Shown: positions 48,095-61,417, counted from the first letter of the stretch. The stretch is 64,000 nucleotides of DNA from Meghimatium bilineatum (GCA_034231615.1 CM067298.1:58060883-58124882); one strand, 5' to 3'. Notes: a model not told the origin generated them from the sequence alone. Program-made: numbers and translations.

Positions 48095-48215
48095 ACAGAA
48101 TAACAGGCAGTGGTCCTACAAGGTTTCCAGCAGGGTGTAGTCCAGAGATCGGAAATGCATTATGTCGCCGTTTTTTTGTGCAAATGGACCGACACATCTG
48201 GCTTCAGCGTTGGTA
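48095..48215 (-). repeat. 280-bp SINE-like family, partial old copy
   Basis: CAGGGTGTAGTCCAGAGATC, GGAAATGCATTATGTCGCCG and GACCGACACATCTGGCTTCA represent the tail-side half. Confidence 0.55.
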
Positions 48216-49439
48216 ACTAATATATTTAATGTTTTTAACCACTTTAAGAGAACGGTGGACGTCTGTAACAACATCATTAGTATAGTCGTCTCGACGTACA
48301 AAATTATTAGTTTCCTGGCAAAAGAAATATAAAAGATGCCATTATGGAGTGAAGCAGTCTTAAACAGCTTATGCTAAAATTTGTATCAGTTGACAAATGG
48401 TGAGACGTTGATAGTAGACAAACTAATCCCTTAACCTTTTAATGATAAATCACAACATTATGAGGTTCTAGCCAGCTTGAGAAATACCTATTGGATACAG
48501 ACTTCTATGTGGATCGAGCAAGCAATGAACCGACTAGCAAGAAGTTCTGAATGCTCTTATGGAAAGATGATGGGTGACTGATGTAACAAATGCTTATGAA
48601 TCTGCAACTGTGAACAGAATATAGGGGTATCATGTAAATAAAAACGCTGTACGAGTTACCAGATGAGACTGGTAAACAAACATAGTTTAGGTGTGGTCAG
48701 TCACTACACTCTAAGGTAATGGATATCTTGAGGAGGAGATCTGAGAAATTATGGACTGATGGTTCGATGTGCAGTGAGGATGATCGTTCTACTATTTAAC
48801 TGAATTGAACAACATAAAACCACTGAACTAAATCAACATACACTCACCATGGAACAGGACACACTTTCAGAAAGATTGTTTCCCATTCATAAATTTCAGA
48901 AAATCATGGATACCACATCAGGTATTATCTGAATATCACATACCCCAGCGCAAGTGCTTAAGGAAATGTCTAAAAACACGGACGAAAAGCATACTTAAAA
49001 TATTCACACTATAGGGGCAAACGTGCTCACATGGTTAAAGAGCAGACTGGGATAGATGTATATACATCTACATAGTGGCATTGGTAGAAGTAAATAGAGA
49101 ATGACTTATAGATACGAAACGTCCACCCATTTCAAATCCGAAGTAGTAAAGGCAAAAATATGTTTATGAATTGCTTCCAAACAGCCAGTGTGCATTCACA
49201 GCTGATGCAAAATAAATGTTTACAGGAATTATAAAATCACAAGAGCACCCACATAAAACGTAAATCATATCTTTCTTGCAGAATCTCAGAAATTTTACAA
49301 AGATACAGTGTTGTAATATATAACATAATAATGTTGCATACGTGAACATGAATATGCTGATACCTTGACAATGAACGGAAGATCATTAAAATAAATTGTT
49401 ATTGTTTTGTATTCCAGAAATGTATGTTTTTGGAGACGT

Positions 49440-50030
49440 TTTGGAGACTGTTTTCTGGCTTCTCAGTTAGTTTAAATTTCAATGTCTGTTGGTAGGTTCG
49501 TGAGGATATCTATGTGTTTTGTTGGACATCCATGGAGATGTGACAGAATCTGGTTTTCTTCAGCTAGCTTGTAGTTGATCTAGGAATTTTGGACATGCCG
49601 CAGATCGTTTGGCATGCGCAGAATTTTTATTCTCTTTAGCAAGCACTCTTTCTTCTCTTCTGTCGTTCAGCTGACGGATGTTTGCATGTTTTTCCATTGC
49701 ATGAATTGGAATGGTCTTCATCCCTAATGAGATTAGACGAAGTCCAGCATTTTGTACTTTAGATAGACGATCAGTGTTTGTCTTCGATGCTTTTATTCAG
49801 ACTGTGATTCGATATTCCAATACTTGTCTGAGTGTACCTATATAGACTTTTTGGAAGATTATTACAAGTGAACCCCAGCTTGTGCACACAAGTTTCTTCA
49901 TCAGAGATATCTTCCTGATTGCGTTGTGTTCAGTAGATAGGAGTGGCTTCCATGTGAGTCGCTTGTCAGGTTTTACCCAGAGATAAGTAGGGTTCTCCTT
50001 ATGTGCTCGCTTCCATTTGTTTATACATTT
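49440..50030 (-). mobile_element. LINE (family C) reverse transcriptase C-terminus
   Basis: The minus strand reads PDKRLTWKPLLSTEHNAIRK, SLMKKLVCTSWGSLV, VYIGTLRQVLEYRITV, then KVQNAGLRLISLGMKTIPIH and LNDRREERVL. This is the region after the YADD box in Jockey-like LINEs (KLAGTKWG...LRPVLEYG...VQNAGLRLI). There are few stops over about 180 codons. Confidence 0.82.
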
Positions 50031-50084
50031 GTTTTTCTTTGTTGGTTTAATAGCGAGAGTACGGTTCTTACGATTGTTTTCTCA

Positions 50085-50290
50085 TTCTTCTGCGTTCATT
50101 CTCAAACTCCCACTGGATCTCTCTTATAGAAGGACAATGGTCCAACTAGATTTCCAGTTTGTTTGTTTGTTTTGCGTTCGCTCCATTGTAACCATCACGG
50201 ATATCCGTGCGATTCCCGCCGGGAGCGTGATTACGTTGTGCCACCGTTATGCGCCTTGTAGGCCTAGCACATCCGATTTCGGCATGCCTT
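50085..50290 (-). repeat. 280-bp SINE-like element, diverged copy
   Basis: CTGCGTTCATTCTCAAACTC at the tail side and ACATCCGATTTCGGCATGCC further in keep the family order, with a TTTGTTTGTTTTGCG insertion. Confidence 0.55.
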
Positions 50291-52090
50291 GACAATTCGG
50301 GTGGGCTACCCTTAGCCTGTGACAGCCTCTATATCTGTCTCCAGGCACGCGTAGTGGCGACTCTTCGCCCAGACGATTTTTGCTCTCGTCTGACTCGCAC
50401 GAGGTGTTCCACTGTCTATGAACTTGCCTCGTGTAATTGGACGTTCTGTGCCTGTGCCCATTGGGTACTGAACCATTTCTCATCCATGAGCCTGGTTCCT
50501 TAAGGGGAAGAACTCAACAGATGAGTTGGACCCTGGCTCTTTCGCCCTCTTAGCCGAGGTGTCGTTCACCGACATCGTGTACCCCTTGTCCAAGTTCGAG
50601 TCTCACACCACGCGTTTGAGAGCAAGGTGTTCTCGAGCTGAGCGTCCTTGTCCCAATAGCGCCTGAGCCCATCAGGCACTGAACCCTTTCTCTCTTCAAG
50701 TGTATTTCAGATTTCCAGAAGGATGTAGTCCATAAAATGGAAATGCGTTGTGTCGCCGTTTTACTTGCGGCAATGGCCCAACATATCCGTCTTCGGTGGT
50801 ATCAAGGTTTTGAAGATGGTGATCTGGATAGCAAATTCGAATGTCCATTCATCTAGGGCATCAAGTGCAATCCGCATTCTGATTCTTGCAGTGAATAGGT
50901 AGAGTTATTGTATGAAATCTGTGGTGCTGAGAGATAGTTGAAAGTGGATGATCCCCATGCATGGAGAGATACGATTTCTGACCAATATTACATTTTACTC
51001 TTAATGCAATCTTCTTCGCAAAAATCATCATGTATTCTGCGATTATTCAAGTTGAACATGTAATGATTATAGGCAAGTTTATACATAATTCAGTTTTACA
51101 GAGTGAATGTATTGCAAGTATTACATATTATTTAGGGAGTGTAAAAATAAATGCGATGCTACGCTCAACTGGTATCCTAATTTGAACAAATATGTCTATC
51201 AAAATAAATAAATTCATTGATTAACTGTAACAGAAAGGACAAAAGTATGATTATTCCAAATGCTGAATAAATATTGTTAAAAGATATGCGCTATTATGTT
51301 AATATAAATAGAGGAAATTGTTTGTATTATGTAATTTATTTATTTAAGCCTGATGTGCGCTAACTTTTTTATTCTGAGTTGCCCACTTAAAATATCAACT
51401 TTGTATCCAATAATAATATTAGCTAATCAGGGTCTTGTTTAAAGCAGGGATACAAATGCACGTAACATCATCATTATGAGCAGTGCGTGTTCTCCGAATA
51501 GAAATTTCCTCAAACTGCTTAATTCTTTGAAATTAGTTGTAACAGATTCCCTTTGCTTTTCAAATGAGGCATGCATTACCAGTCCTTATTCAGCCGGAGA
51601 GATACATGAAACTGATGTCAATTATTTCAAGTGCATCTCGTGAGAAGCTCCTTTTTGGACAATGTTTTTTTAAAGATAATAAATTTGACATTGAACTGCA
51701 TTTGTTTACCCACACTTGTTGCGCAATTTCCGTAGAATGCCACTGGATTCTTAACCTGTCCATATTTGATACCAGGATTTTCTAAGTTTAACTTCCAGCT
51801 ACAGTGTGAGCCATATGTCAACAAATACTTTCTAAGTTTCATGTCCAGTGTGAGTCCTATGTCAAGGAATACTTTCGACATGCAGACATTCGTGATAATG
51901 ACAGAGAAGATGTCAGTTTCTGGGAGTCCTAAATAGTAGCAACACACGCGTGTATATTATAAGGTGTTTGAGAGCAAAAGCAGAATACCGATACTGCCAC
52001 GGCTATATTAATAGAGTTTCAATGGAGTGTCAACACTCCTCTCAACGAAGACGTATCTGCGGCTTCGAATACTATTGTAGTTAAAAGCGA

Positions 52091-52660
52091 CCTTTTCAGT
52101 TACCCTAGTAACTCAAACTCACATTTTCAGTAACCTTAGTAACTCAAACTCACATTTTCAGTAACCTTAGTAACTCAAACTCACATTTTCAGTAACCTTA
52201 GTAACTCAAACTCACATTTTCAGTAACCTTAGTAACTCAAACTCACATTGTCAGTAACCTCAATAACTCAAACTCACATTTTCAGTAACCTCAGTAACTC
52301 AAACTCACATTTTCAGTAACCTCAGTAACTCAAACTCACATTTTCAGTAACCTTAGCAACTCAAACTCACATTTTCAGTAACCTTAGCAACTCAAACTCA
52401 CATTTTCAGTAACCCTAGTAACTCAAACTCACATTTTCAGTAACCTTAGTAACTCAAACTCACATTGTCAGTAACCTCAATAACTCAAACTCACATTTTC
52501 AGTAACCTCAGTAACTCAAACTCACATTTTCAGTAACCTTAGCAACTCAAACTCACATTTTCAGTAACCTTAGTAACTCAAACTCACATTTTCAGTAACC
52601 CTAGTAACTCAAACTGAAATTTTCAGTAACCTCAGTAACTCAAACTCATATTACTATTTA
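52091..52660. repeat. 31-bp minisatellite, about 18 copies
   Basis: The unit ACATTTTCAGTAACCTTAGT plus AACTCAAACTC repeats with an exact 31-bp period. Unit variants (TTAG, CTCA, CCTA, TTGTCAG) are arranged so that blocks of variants recur. An open frame cannot run through because 31 is not a multiple of 3. Confidence 0.97.
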
Positions 52661-52669
52661 TAGATGTCC

Positions 52670-53980
52670 ATTTGACGGTTATTACTCATGTGTGAATGCT
52701 CCACTACCTCTGTAGTCTGTCTTGTATTTACATACACATAATGATGACATCAATCAATGGATACAGTCATTCCGTAACATAACCTTCTTTATTGTGGTTA
52801 TACACTGTTCACGATTCTGGGAAAATTAACATACTTAAATCAAAGATTATGTTCAACCAGAATGTCTCATGACCACAGACTGCTGGTCCGATTGTTTTGC
52901 CTGGGCAACATTATCTTCTTCGTGTCTTCTTAGTATGTCCGTGATAACGGTCTTCGATATTACTCCCATGGCGTCCTGAATATGTTCGTTCAAAAGTCAC
53001 TTCACGGAGCATGTCCTGTCTTTGGTTCATCACCTTCACCTTCATCGATACTGTTCTACGTCAAGAATTTTTTGGCTGCCCTATCTTACTCAATGGGATG
53101 TATAGTCTGGGGACATGCGTGATTCTTACCAATAGAAGAAGTACGAGCAGAATTTTAAAAAGCGTCCATGCGAGGCGATTTCCGTTAATGTCGTTGTTTT
53201 CATTGGTCACTGTATATACTTTGTCTTGCCTACCAACGCCAACCAATCAAAATCAAGGAAATAATCAATAATATGACGTTTGAAGGTTAGTTTTAATTCC
53301 GCTCGCAAGTCTTCTATTGGCGAAAGGCAAAATGGGAAGTATAGCATGTGACCATGCCTTTAATTAATAGCTGTCATATTGTGCTATGTATATTTATATA
53401 ATTTAAACACAATTTCTTCTTTAATATGATATAGTTTTAAGCAAACCTATTTTCAGTGTTCAAATGCAAGACTTCTTCATTCAACGTGCTTGCTATCAAC
53501 GATATTTTCAATATCCTTCTCTAGCATTCCTCGTAATTTCAAAGGAGCATTTATATTGTCAATGTTTTATTAAGTATTCATGCTTCACAGTGGTACATTT
53601 TACTGGGATTGTGCTTGTTTTAATCCGATATAATATAATTAAGCACTGGCACTTGGCAAATTACTTTGGCTGAATTTGACTTCATATATTTTCATTAACG
53701 TTTTCTTCGTTTTAAAGTGCAAACATTGGATATATATTTTAACCAGATAACGTAGAAAGGTACAATAACAACATTAAGTATAATAAATTATTAAAAAAAT
53801 ATTATATTTCAATAACTGAAGTACTATCACAAATCCTTTTTATTATTTTTAAATTTTCTGCAATTCTCAATTGGTAGTGTGGTACGTTATTTCACAGTTT
53901 ACAGAGTGACTGCAATATATGTGTTTCTCGGCACAATACGTCAGACTTTAGCATTACATTTTTGGGTGTCTTTTTTCTTG
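52670..53980. other. no gene seen
   Basis: AT-rich sequence. An old 280-bp family fragment is possible at 53870-53960 on the minus strand. Other frames look random. Confidence 0.45.
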
Positions 53981-54149
53981 CCAAATGTGCGGAACATCCA
54001 ACCATACATCCAGCACTCATGTAAGCCATCTTACGGTGACAACTGGCATCAGTGCTAATTCACTTTCAGGAGCTGTCAATACGTGTGAGTCATTTCTCAG
54101 TACCCTGCGTTCGTTCTCAATATCTGATAAACCTATGTCAGTGCATATA

Positions 54150-55110
54150 CGTCAATGCTCAGTAAGAACAAACGCAGGTACATCCGATAAATTTCAAATT
54201 CACTCAGGTGTGAGACAGGAATGTGTACTATCCCCCCCCCTACTGTTCATAACATACATAGACCACATCTCTAAAGTAGCAAAGTCAACGGAAGAAAACA
54301 ATCTGAAGGATAACTTAAACGAACTTCTTTTTTGCAGATGACCAAGCACTAGTGACATCATCAGAAGAATAACTACAAAGACAAATAGGAAGATTACATC
54401 AAACATGCCATACCTTTAACATGAAGATAAATATAGAAACGACAGAAGTAATGGAGATAGGAAGAACAGAAAGAAACACCAATATATATATTAAAAACAA
54501 CAGACTTAACCAAGTGACAGAATTCGCATACCTAGGAAGTAATATAACAACAGACGGCAAGAACAGCCAAGAAATACACAATAGATGTAGTAAAGCATAT
54601 CAAGCCTTAGGGCAAATGACACCAATCTTCAGAAACAAATACGTAGATTTAAACACCAAAATAACACTTCAAAACGATTATTATGCCAACGCTGTGCTAC
54701 CAACGCCAAACATGGACAACGACAGCGCAAGACATACGTAAACTTGTGACAGCTGAAATGGCGTGCTTACGCAGAATCCTAGGAATGCTGTTAAGAGACA
54801 GGGTGAGGAATGAGGCCATCTGATAAAAAATCGGCACCACTCCAATCTTAGAATACATCAAGAGACAACAGATCAAATGGTTTGCACACATCAGCAGACT
54901 ACCATCAGACAGCAGTCCGCAGCAAGATATGCTACACAGATACAGCGAATGCAGACCTAGAGGTCGACCAAGAAAACGATGGGCTACTGAAATAAAAGAG
55001 GCGACAAATTCCACAATATACTCAGCACACCAGAGGGCCGCTTCCAGAAAACTCTTCTACCCCTGACATCCACAGGCAACAAAGGGTTTCAGCGAATAGA
55101 TAGATAGATA
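54150..55110 (+). mobile_element. LINE (family F) reverse transcriptase C-terminal half with GATA tail
   Basis: Blocks in order are SDKFQIHSGVRQECVLSPPL, LFITYIDHISKVAKS, NELLFADDQALV (after correcting one extra T in a T-run near 54330), MKINIETTEVMEIGRT, VTEFAYLGSNITTDGKNSQE, MACLRRILGMLLRDRVRNEA and GRPRKRWATEIKEA. The 3' end is a TAGATAGATAGATAG tail. It has one frameshift and a double stop, so it is a comparatively young dead copy. Confidence 0.88.
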
Positions 55111-55117
55111 GAGTTAT

Positions 55118-55365
55118 CAAAATTCGGCAGATTAGCTCTGAGAATGGAATGCTTTGTGTCGCGATTTATAACTTTGCTACGATATCTGCGCCTTTCTACC
55201 TGAGACATCGGACTTGAAATTGTCGTCTGAGTAACTTTGACCATATATGGGATGGCATAAGCAACTTCACCTCATTACCTTCTTAGTCGCCTCTTTAGGC
55301 ATGCAAGAATGGTAAATAGTTTGCTATTCTTTGCTCCGTTTTCGGTTCCTGGCAGCAAACTGGTG
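55118..55365 (-). repeat. 280-bp SINE-like element
   Basis: It contains TTTGCTACGATATCTGCGCC, CCATATATGGGATGGC and TTTGCTATTCTTTGCTCCG in reverse family order. It directly follows the GATA tail of the LINE. Confidence 0.7.
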
Positions 55366-55399
55366 ATTTCTCTGTTATTTAAAAAATTTAATGGGAAGT

Positions 55400-56260
55400 A
55401 CAGATGGAAGTACAAATGTTGCTTCTAGAATACTAAACTATTTAATTAGAAATTGTCGAATGGAAAAAAACAGAGCTACATACAGATTATGAACACAATT
55501 CAAACAGGATTATAAATCATATAGTGAAAGAAACAGGCGTGTACACATAAAAGCTATTAAGCCATTAACAGATCTAATAACTGAGTTTTGTAGTGACATA
55601 ATGAATTGCGTGTGTAAATGTCTGAGTTGTGTCATCGATAGCAACTTGTGTGTGTCACTGTCTGCGTTTGTAATGATAAAATGACTCATATGTGTCAATG
55701 TCTGAGGTTGTAATGACATGTAACGTCAGTTGTGTCGTTTCTACTCGTTTTTATGTATATGTGTATGTAATCTCGATAAAGTCATTTTGTTTGTAATGTC
55801 GATTTGTGTGTATGTGATTATGTGTGTTTCCAGTGATTATGAAAACCTTATTACCCTGTTTCAAGCTTTACCTGTTGGATTTCAGTTTTGCACAGTGAGT
55901 ACATATTAATGACATACTGACTTGTGCGTGTCATTGTCTGATTCTGTAATGGTATAATGACTTATGTGTGTGTTAAGTGTCGCTGGTTTACACACTGGTT
56001 TATGATCAATGCTATTATTGTACTTCCTGCATAATCTTGTTAACACATATATCCAGTATTTGAACTTTTTGTGTGTAAAAATCTGAGTTTGCAATAACAT
56101 AGTGATTTGTGTGTGTAAATGTAAATGTTCGTGTTTCTCATTGGCAGGGGGCGCAACGTATACGAAAAATGACTTCTGAATATTCGTATCAGCCAAGATG
56201 AGTGACGCTGTGTGAGATCAACATGCTAGAATATTCTGGAAAAAGACCTGGTATTTACTG
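55400..56260. other. TGT/GTGTG-rich stretch, no gene
   Basis: Many GTGTGT(A/C)AATGTCTGAG-type phrases recur irregularly between 55590 and 56130, a decayed minisatellite. No coding exon is recognised. Confidence 0.5.
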
Positions 56261-56274
56261 TAATGAAATTCCAG

Positions 56275-58535
56275 TAGTCAAGCAAATTGAATTAAACAGG
56301 TTACTAAAACACTTACCTTGCCTATTAATAAAAATATATATAAAAGTATATATAAAAAAACATACAATAAAACTAAACAGGACAATTCTCCACGTATCGA
56401 CTCAAATTGAACCTTTTTCAAGAGACAAACAACAGAAAACAACACAATAAAAACAAAATAGATGAGTAGATTTCATCGAGCTCCGTCTCCATAACGCAGG
56501 GATGGCAACGCATCTAGTAAAAGAGAAAATGCGTGCATTCATTATAAACAAACCGAAAGTGGGAAATTAGAGGTACTATAGATGTAGTTGGGATGTTTAT
56601 AATGAGTGCAAGAATAATAAAAGAAAAAGATAAGAAAAATACCCATTAAGTCACTTTATCAGACCAGCAGGTTTTAAGAACATCAGGTTTTAGTCACAAC
56701 AGGCAAGACTGAAGAGAACAGAGACAGATGGGGACGTGAGAAAATATTCGTTTGACAACCTAGCAAGGCTTGGAAACAACGATCCTGATAACAATACTGT
56801 GAACAGAGAAACATGGTCACCTACGCCAACCAGAATGGCATATGATAATGATAGATGAGTAATGATGAGGTTGTGTGGTGGTGGGGTGAGTGGGTTTGGG
56901 GAAGGAAGGATACAAGAAGAATCATCATTTGAAAACGCATGGAATGAATGTGAAACCAAATATAGACATAAACATATATATAAAACCAAACATAAACATA
57001 CATAGAAATATATACACACACCAAGAATTAAGAAATAAATATATAACAAAATGGACACAGATGTGTGAAGGATACCCACACAAAATGCACAGGCATGTAA
57101 ATGTATCCACACACAGGAAAGGGCTCACACCAGAATAGGCATACATATTGACACAGAATGGAGATACGTGCATTAACATAAACAAACGCTCACATAAATA
57201 TATATATATATATATATACATAAATATGAACATGCATCCACATAAACACTTTCTCACATAAATAAAAGCAATAACATGAACATTCGCACACATAGAAACA
57301 TATACATATATTAATGTAAATATAAACGTTCGTTCACATAAGGATAATTCTATAACAACTGCATATGTATACATACAAATGTGTGGCCCATAGTAATTGT
57401 GTGGATACATAGAACCATGTAAAACAAAATGCATATACAAATAACTATACATGTGTGGGCACTCATCGAAGAGACAACTGCAATAACAACGAGGAAATCA
57501 AAATCTAAATATGTAAATGATTTAACAATAAAAAATGGCATTCCACTGTACAATTGATGGACTAGAGTACAAAATAATCACATATTAACATACAAAAACG
57601 AGATAAAGGAAATATATAGAAGTACGGCAAACACAAAAATAATTACTCACGAAAGTGTACAAAGACAAATAATTCCAAGAATCAGTGCAATACGGGAGTA
57701 GAGGGTATAAAGAAAAGGTGGGTAACTCAAACAAAACGGTGATTAATGTTCATTACGTGTGGTTTTATATATATATGTTTATGTCTATATTTGGTTTCAC
57801 ATTCATTCCATGCGTTTTCAAATGATGATTCTTTTTGTATCCTTCCTTCCCCAAACCCACTCACCCCACCACCACACAACCTCATCATTACTCATCTATC
57901 ATTATCATATGCCATTCTGGTTGGCGTAGGTGACCATGGTTCTCTGTTCACAGTATTGTTATCAGGATCGTTGTTTCCAAGCCTTGCTAGGTTGTCAAAC
58001 GAATATTTTCTCACGTCCCCATCTGTCTCTTTTCCATCTGTCTCTGTTCCCTGTTGTGACTATGTTCTTAAAACATGCTTGTCTGATAAAGTGACAAAAG
58101 GGGTATTTTTCTTATCTTTTTCTTTTATTATTCTTGCACTCATTATAAACATCCCAACTACATCTATAGTGCCTCTAATTTCCCACTTTCGGTTTGTTTA
58201 TAATGAATGCACGCATTTTCTCTTTTACTAGATGCGTTGTCATCCCTGCGTTATGGAGACGGGGCTTGATGAAATCTAGTCATCTATTTTGTTTTTATTG
58301 TGTTGTTTTCTGTTGTTTGTCTCTTGAAAAAGGTTCAATTTGAGCCGATACGTGGAGAATTATCCTGTTTAGTTTTATTGTATTTTTTTATATATACTTT
58401 TTTATACATTTTTATTAATTGGCAAGGTATGTGTTTTAGTAACCTGTTTAATTCAATTTGCTTGACTATTTGTTCATTAGGTTACTGCGGCACCATCCAC
58501 TTTGTCGGACACCCTCTGACCATTTGGTTATTTAT
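56275..58535. mobile_element. 2.26-kb inverted composite element flanked by a 13-bp direct repeat
   Basis: Segment 56277-56985 is the reverse complement of about 57765-58470, leaving a 0.78-kb spacer rich in ACATA/CATAAACA phrases. The inner part of each arm is a family A LINE 3' end (CCTACGCCAACCAGAATGGC) and the outer part is the element also found alone at 6426-6748. AATGAAATTCCAG occurs immediately outside both ends (56262-56274 and 58537-58549). The right arm is about 75 bp longer than the left, ending CCATTTGGTTATTTA as in the solo copy. Confidence 0.8.
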
Positions 58536-58996
58536 AAATGAAATTCCAGCAATGTTTGCTGACAACAGACAATTTTGATGACGTCAAATTATGTCCTTTT
58601 ATATCTAGATGACTGTGGATAAACTCACAGTGATAGCTTGTAAAACTAGATCGAAATTCGAGCGCGGGAGAAGCCGTGCCTCTTACTTTGCATTTAATAC
58701 AAATATACGTATTACTAATGCATACAAACTCAACAACAGTTTAAAATCAGCTTCACATATTTGACGTGTTTAAATGGTTATATAATGCAAAATGTGCACA
58801 GTAATTAAGAAAATTCAAAACAGCTATCAGAAAACGGCGCATCCAAACAATACCATCTATAATGCTGGTGAAAGTGCGACAGTCGCATATGCAAGTCACT
58901 ACTGTTACATACACTCATACTACTTATATGTAAAATACAAATCATATTTAAAACATATATGTCTTAAATCAAAAACACATAAAATTCAGACTTATT

Positions 58997-59230
58997 TTCA
59001 GTGAGAATAAACTAATCCACTTTTATGAACAAAGAAACCCATGAAATATAAAATTATTTAACTGTGAGTATCAATTAATCCACCATTTGAGAACAAAGAA
59101 ATCCATGAAATATGAAATTCTTTACAGTGAGTATAAACTAATCCACTATTTAAGAACAAAGAAACTCATGAAATATAAAGTTATTTACAATGAGTACAGA
59201 CAAGACCAGCATTTAAGAATGAAAGATTTG
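58997..59230. repeat. tandem repeat, about 3.5 units near 60 bp
   Basis: GTGAGTATAAACTAATCCAC, then AAGAACAAAGAAACCCATGA and AATATAAAATTATTTA recur. Confidence 0.88.
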
Positions 59231-59689
59231 CACATACAACATACATAATTCCTTTGTGGCTACTTTTGTTTCAGATAAATATGCATGAATACCGGACCAC
59301 AGTAATTACCAGATAATAAAATGGAACAGGAAACCATATCGTTCTCTTGATGACGATTTGGACAAATGTCGAACTCATTCCACCGATGTTCGAGCCCACA
59401 TGAACCGATTTTAGGTTTGTGTCGAACATTATCTCCAGTCTGGAATAACTGTTATATGACTTGTAATTTAGAGTTTCCATTAGCATAATAGGACGACAAT
59501 TTTTGGATAATTTATATATAGAATTGAGGGACTGGGCAGCGGTTTGTTTCTGCGCTTTATTACATGTTTTTATGATGGTGGAAATTCGTTCAATATATGT
59601 GAAAATACAGCTTTCTAGACAAAGTTAGGCGAATATGTTTGTGTATAATCTGCAGTGTAAAGGTTGTTCGGCACGAACTTATTTTAGTT

Positions 59690-60440
59690 CTTTAGTGGCA
59701 TTATTTGTTTGTTATCGTGCGCTCTAGAAGAGACCAGCGCAAAGTACTTTGTGCTACTGTTTAAATTGAACCATGTGTGACTAGTACCTTCATTTTCGTC
59801 GTGTCTTTACTTCGCGTGGCTTTCTCTAGCTTGTTTAGCTTCCCTATATGTCGCCAGGCAGCAAGTGTGTAGCCACAATTAGCCATGCCGGTTTACCACT
59901 TACTTGCCATGTTGGATTAAACTTGTCTCTGGGTAAGAATTAGGCACAGAGTTGGATTTGAGTCGACTATGTCTATCTTGTACGAATCGGAGAACTAACC
60001 TCGTATAATTAGACATCCATTTTCTCCTGCCATCTCGAGTGCGTAACCCTTTCTCATCGACAGACTGGCTCACGTATATGAAACTTCCGAAAATAGACTT
60101 GGACTGAGTATGGTTCTCCCTCTTAAACGATGTTTCTTTTCTCGAACGTCTTGAATACCTCGTTAAATTTTAAGCTTCTACGCATATTTTCACTACAGCC
60201 TGACTGTCCAGTACATCCACTGTCTTACACTGTACTGCGACAGTGTTTGAGATTTCATGACCGAAACGAACCATTCAGAGAAATACATTTTTTGTATTGT
60301 TGTAATGAATTATAATTTAATATCAGTCTGCGCTGCCTACACCGCTAACCATGTGACTCGCACGAGGTTTGAAATTACTTGCTAACAAGATGCACCACGA
60401 GAAGGTACTTTTGCAACTTGTGTGTCTGTTAGCAATCGGA
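59690..60440 (+). other. GC-richer stretch sharing phrases with 50380-50720
   Basis: Phrases such as CTCGT(G/A)TAATT(G/A)GAC, AACC(A/C)TTTCTCATC and TGACTCGCACGAGGT occur here and near 50390-50480. It may be a decayed non-coding repeat such as a solo LTR; the identity is unresolved. Confidence 0.3.
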
Positions 60441-60668
60441 GTTGCTCGATCACAGTAAAAAATTTATTTGCATCCCATTTAGGGGATATAAAAGGCATAT
60501 TGAACACATTTTTTATTTGTAAAAATGTGCGATTTCCGTTATTTTTTATAGTTATAAGCACTAATATAACCAAATTGGACTCTCACAACCAGCATTTAAA
60601 AGAGAATACCTAACCGCGAGAGGTATAAAGTAAATGCCCTAAAATGTGATACCTTTTCTGAGAACGTG

Positions 60669-60832
60669 CAGTGATGCCAGATAGTTGAACAGGATTAAAG
60701 GCAAATTTCAGTTATAATAAACTCCTAACTGTTCTCAAATTGACCAATAATTGCAACATTAATATCATGGCAGTGGCATTTTAAAATGGCAAATTTGGCA
60801 AAGAAATTGCTGAATTATGGCAACCCTGAGAA
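60669..60832. mobile_element. possible short hAT-type MITE
   Basis: The left end CAGTGATGCCAGATAGTTG and the inverse of the right end CAGGGTTGCCATAATTCAG match at most positions. The CAG.G.TGCCA start is typical of hAT termini. Flanking octamers agree only at the first four bases. Confidence 0.45.
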
Positions 60833-61417
60833 GAGAAATAATTAATGACTACTAAAGGGCAGGATTCTTTCAAAAGCATGTAATAAGACAAACTCCAAGC
60901 ATCCTGCACAAAGAAAAATGGTACTCCGATATGGACGGAAACGATCTAGGTGTCAAGCTAGGGAACGTATTCTTTTTGGTGAAACACATGCATGTATGTT
61001 GTTCGCCCATCGAAGTCGAGTACGATCATTTTAATTCAATTGAAATGATGAGGAAGATGATAGTGAAAGTAGTATGTTCGACTGTGGCTAATGAGTCATT
61101 TACGCGCCTAGCACGTACTTTCACACACTGAACATGTATGGGAAGAGAATGTGAGACAATGATCATTGTCATGATCATCTGTTGCCTTTCTTGTAGCACG
61201 GTTTTGTAGCAGCTTGTTTAAGGTTCTCTGTAACACGAACACAGCACTGTGTACGACATACGCCAAGAGCTTTCTCAATAGACCTCTTGCACTGAATGAC
61301 AACAGGACAGATAAAAGACATGAAGCAGAATTAATGATAAAAGTAATCATACATGAACCATATAGGACATTGTTATTTAACTACGTGTTGAATGCTACTT
61401 GTACATACCAATAATAT

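Noticed and set aside
52091-52660. CRISPR-like array
   Set aside because: The 31-bp units abut with no spacers and the genome is eukaryotic; it is a minisatellite.
56690-57452. 140- and 175-codon minus-strand frames rich in Tyr, Ile, Val and Cys
   Set aside because: They lie in the arm and spacer of the inverted composite element, over CATA-rich low-complexity sequence; the right arm gives an equivalent frame at 57746-58231.
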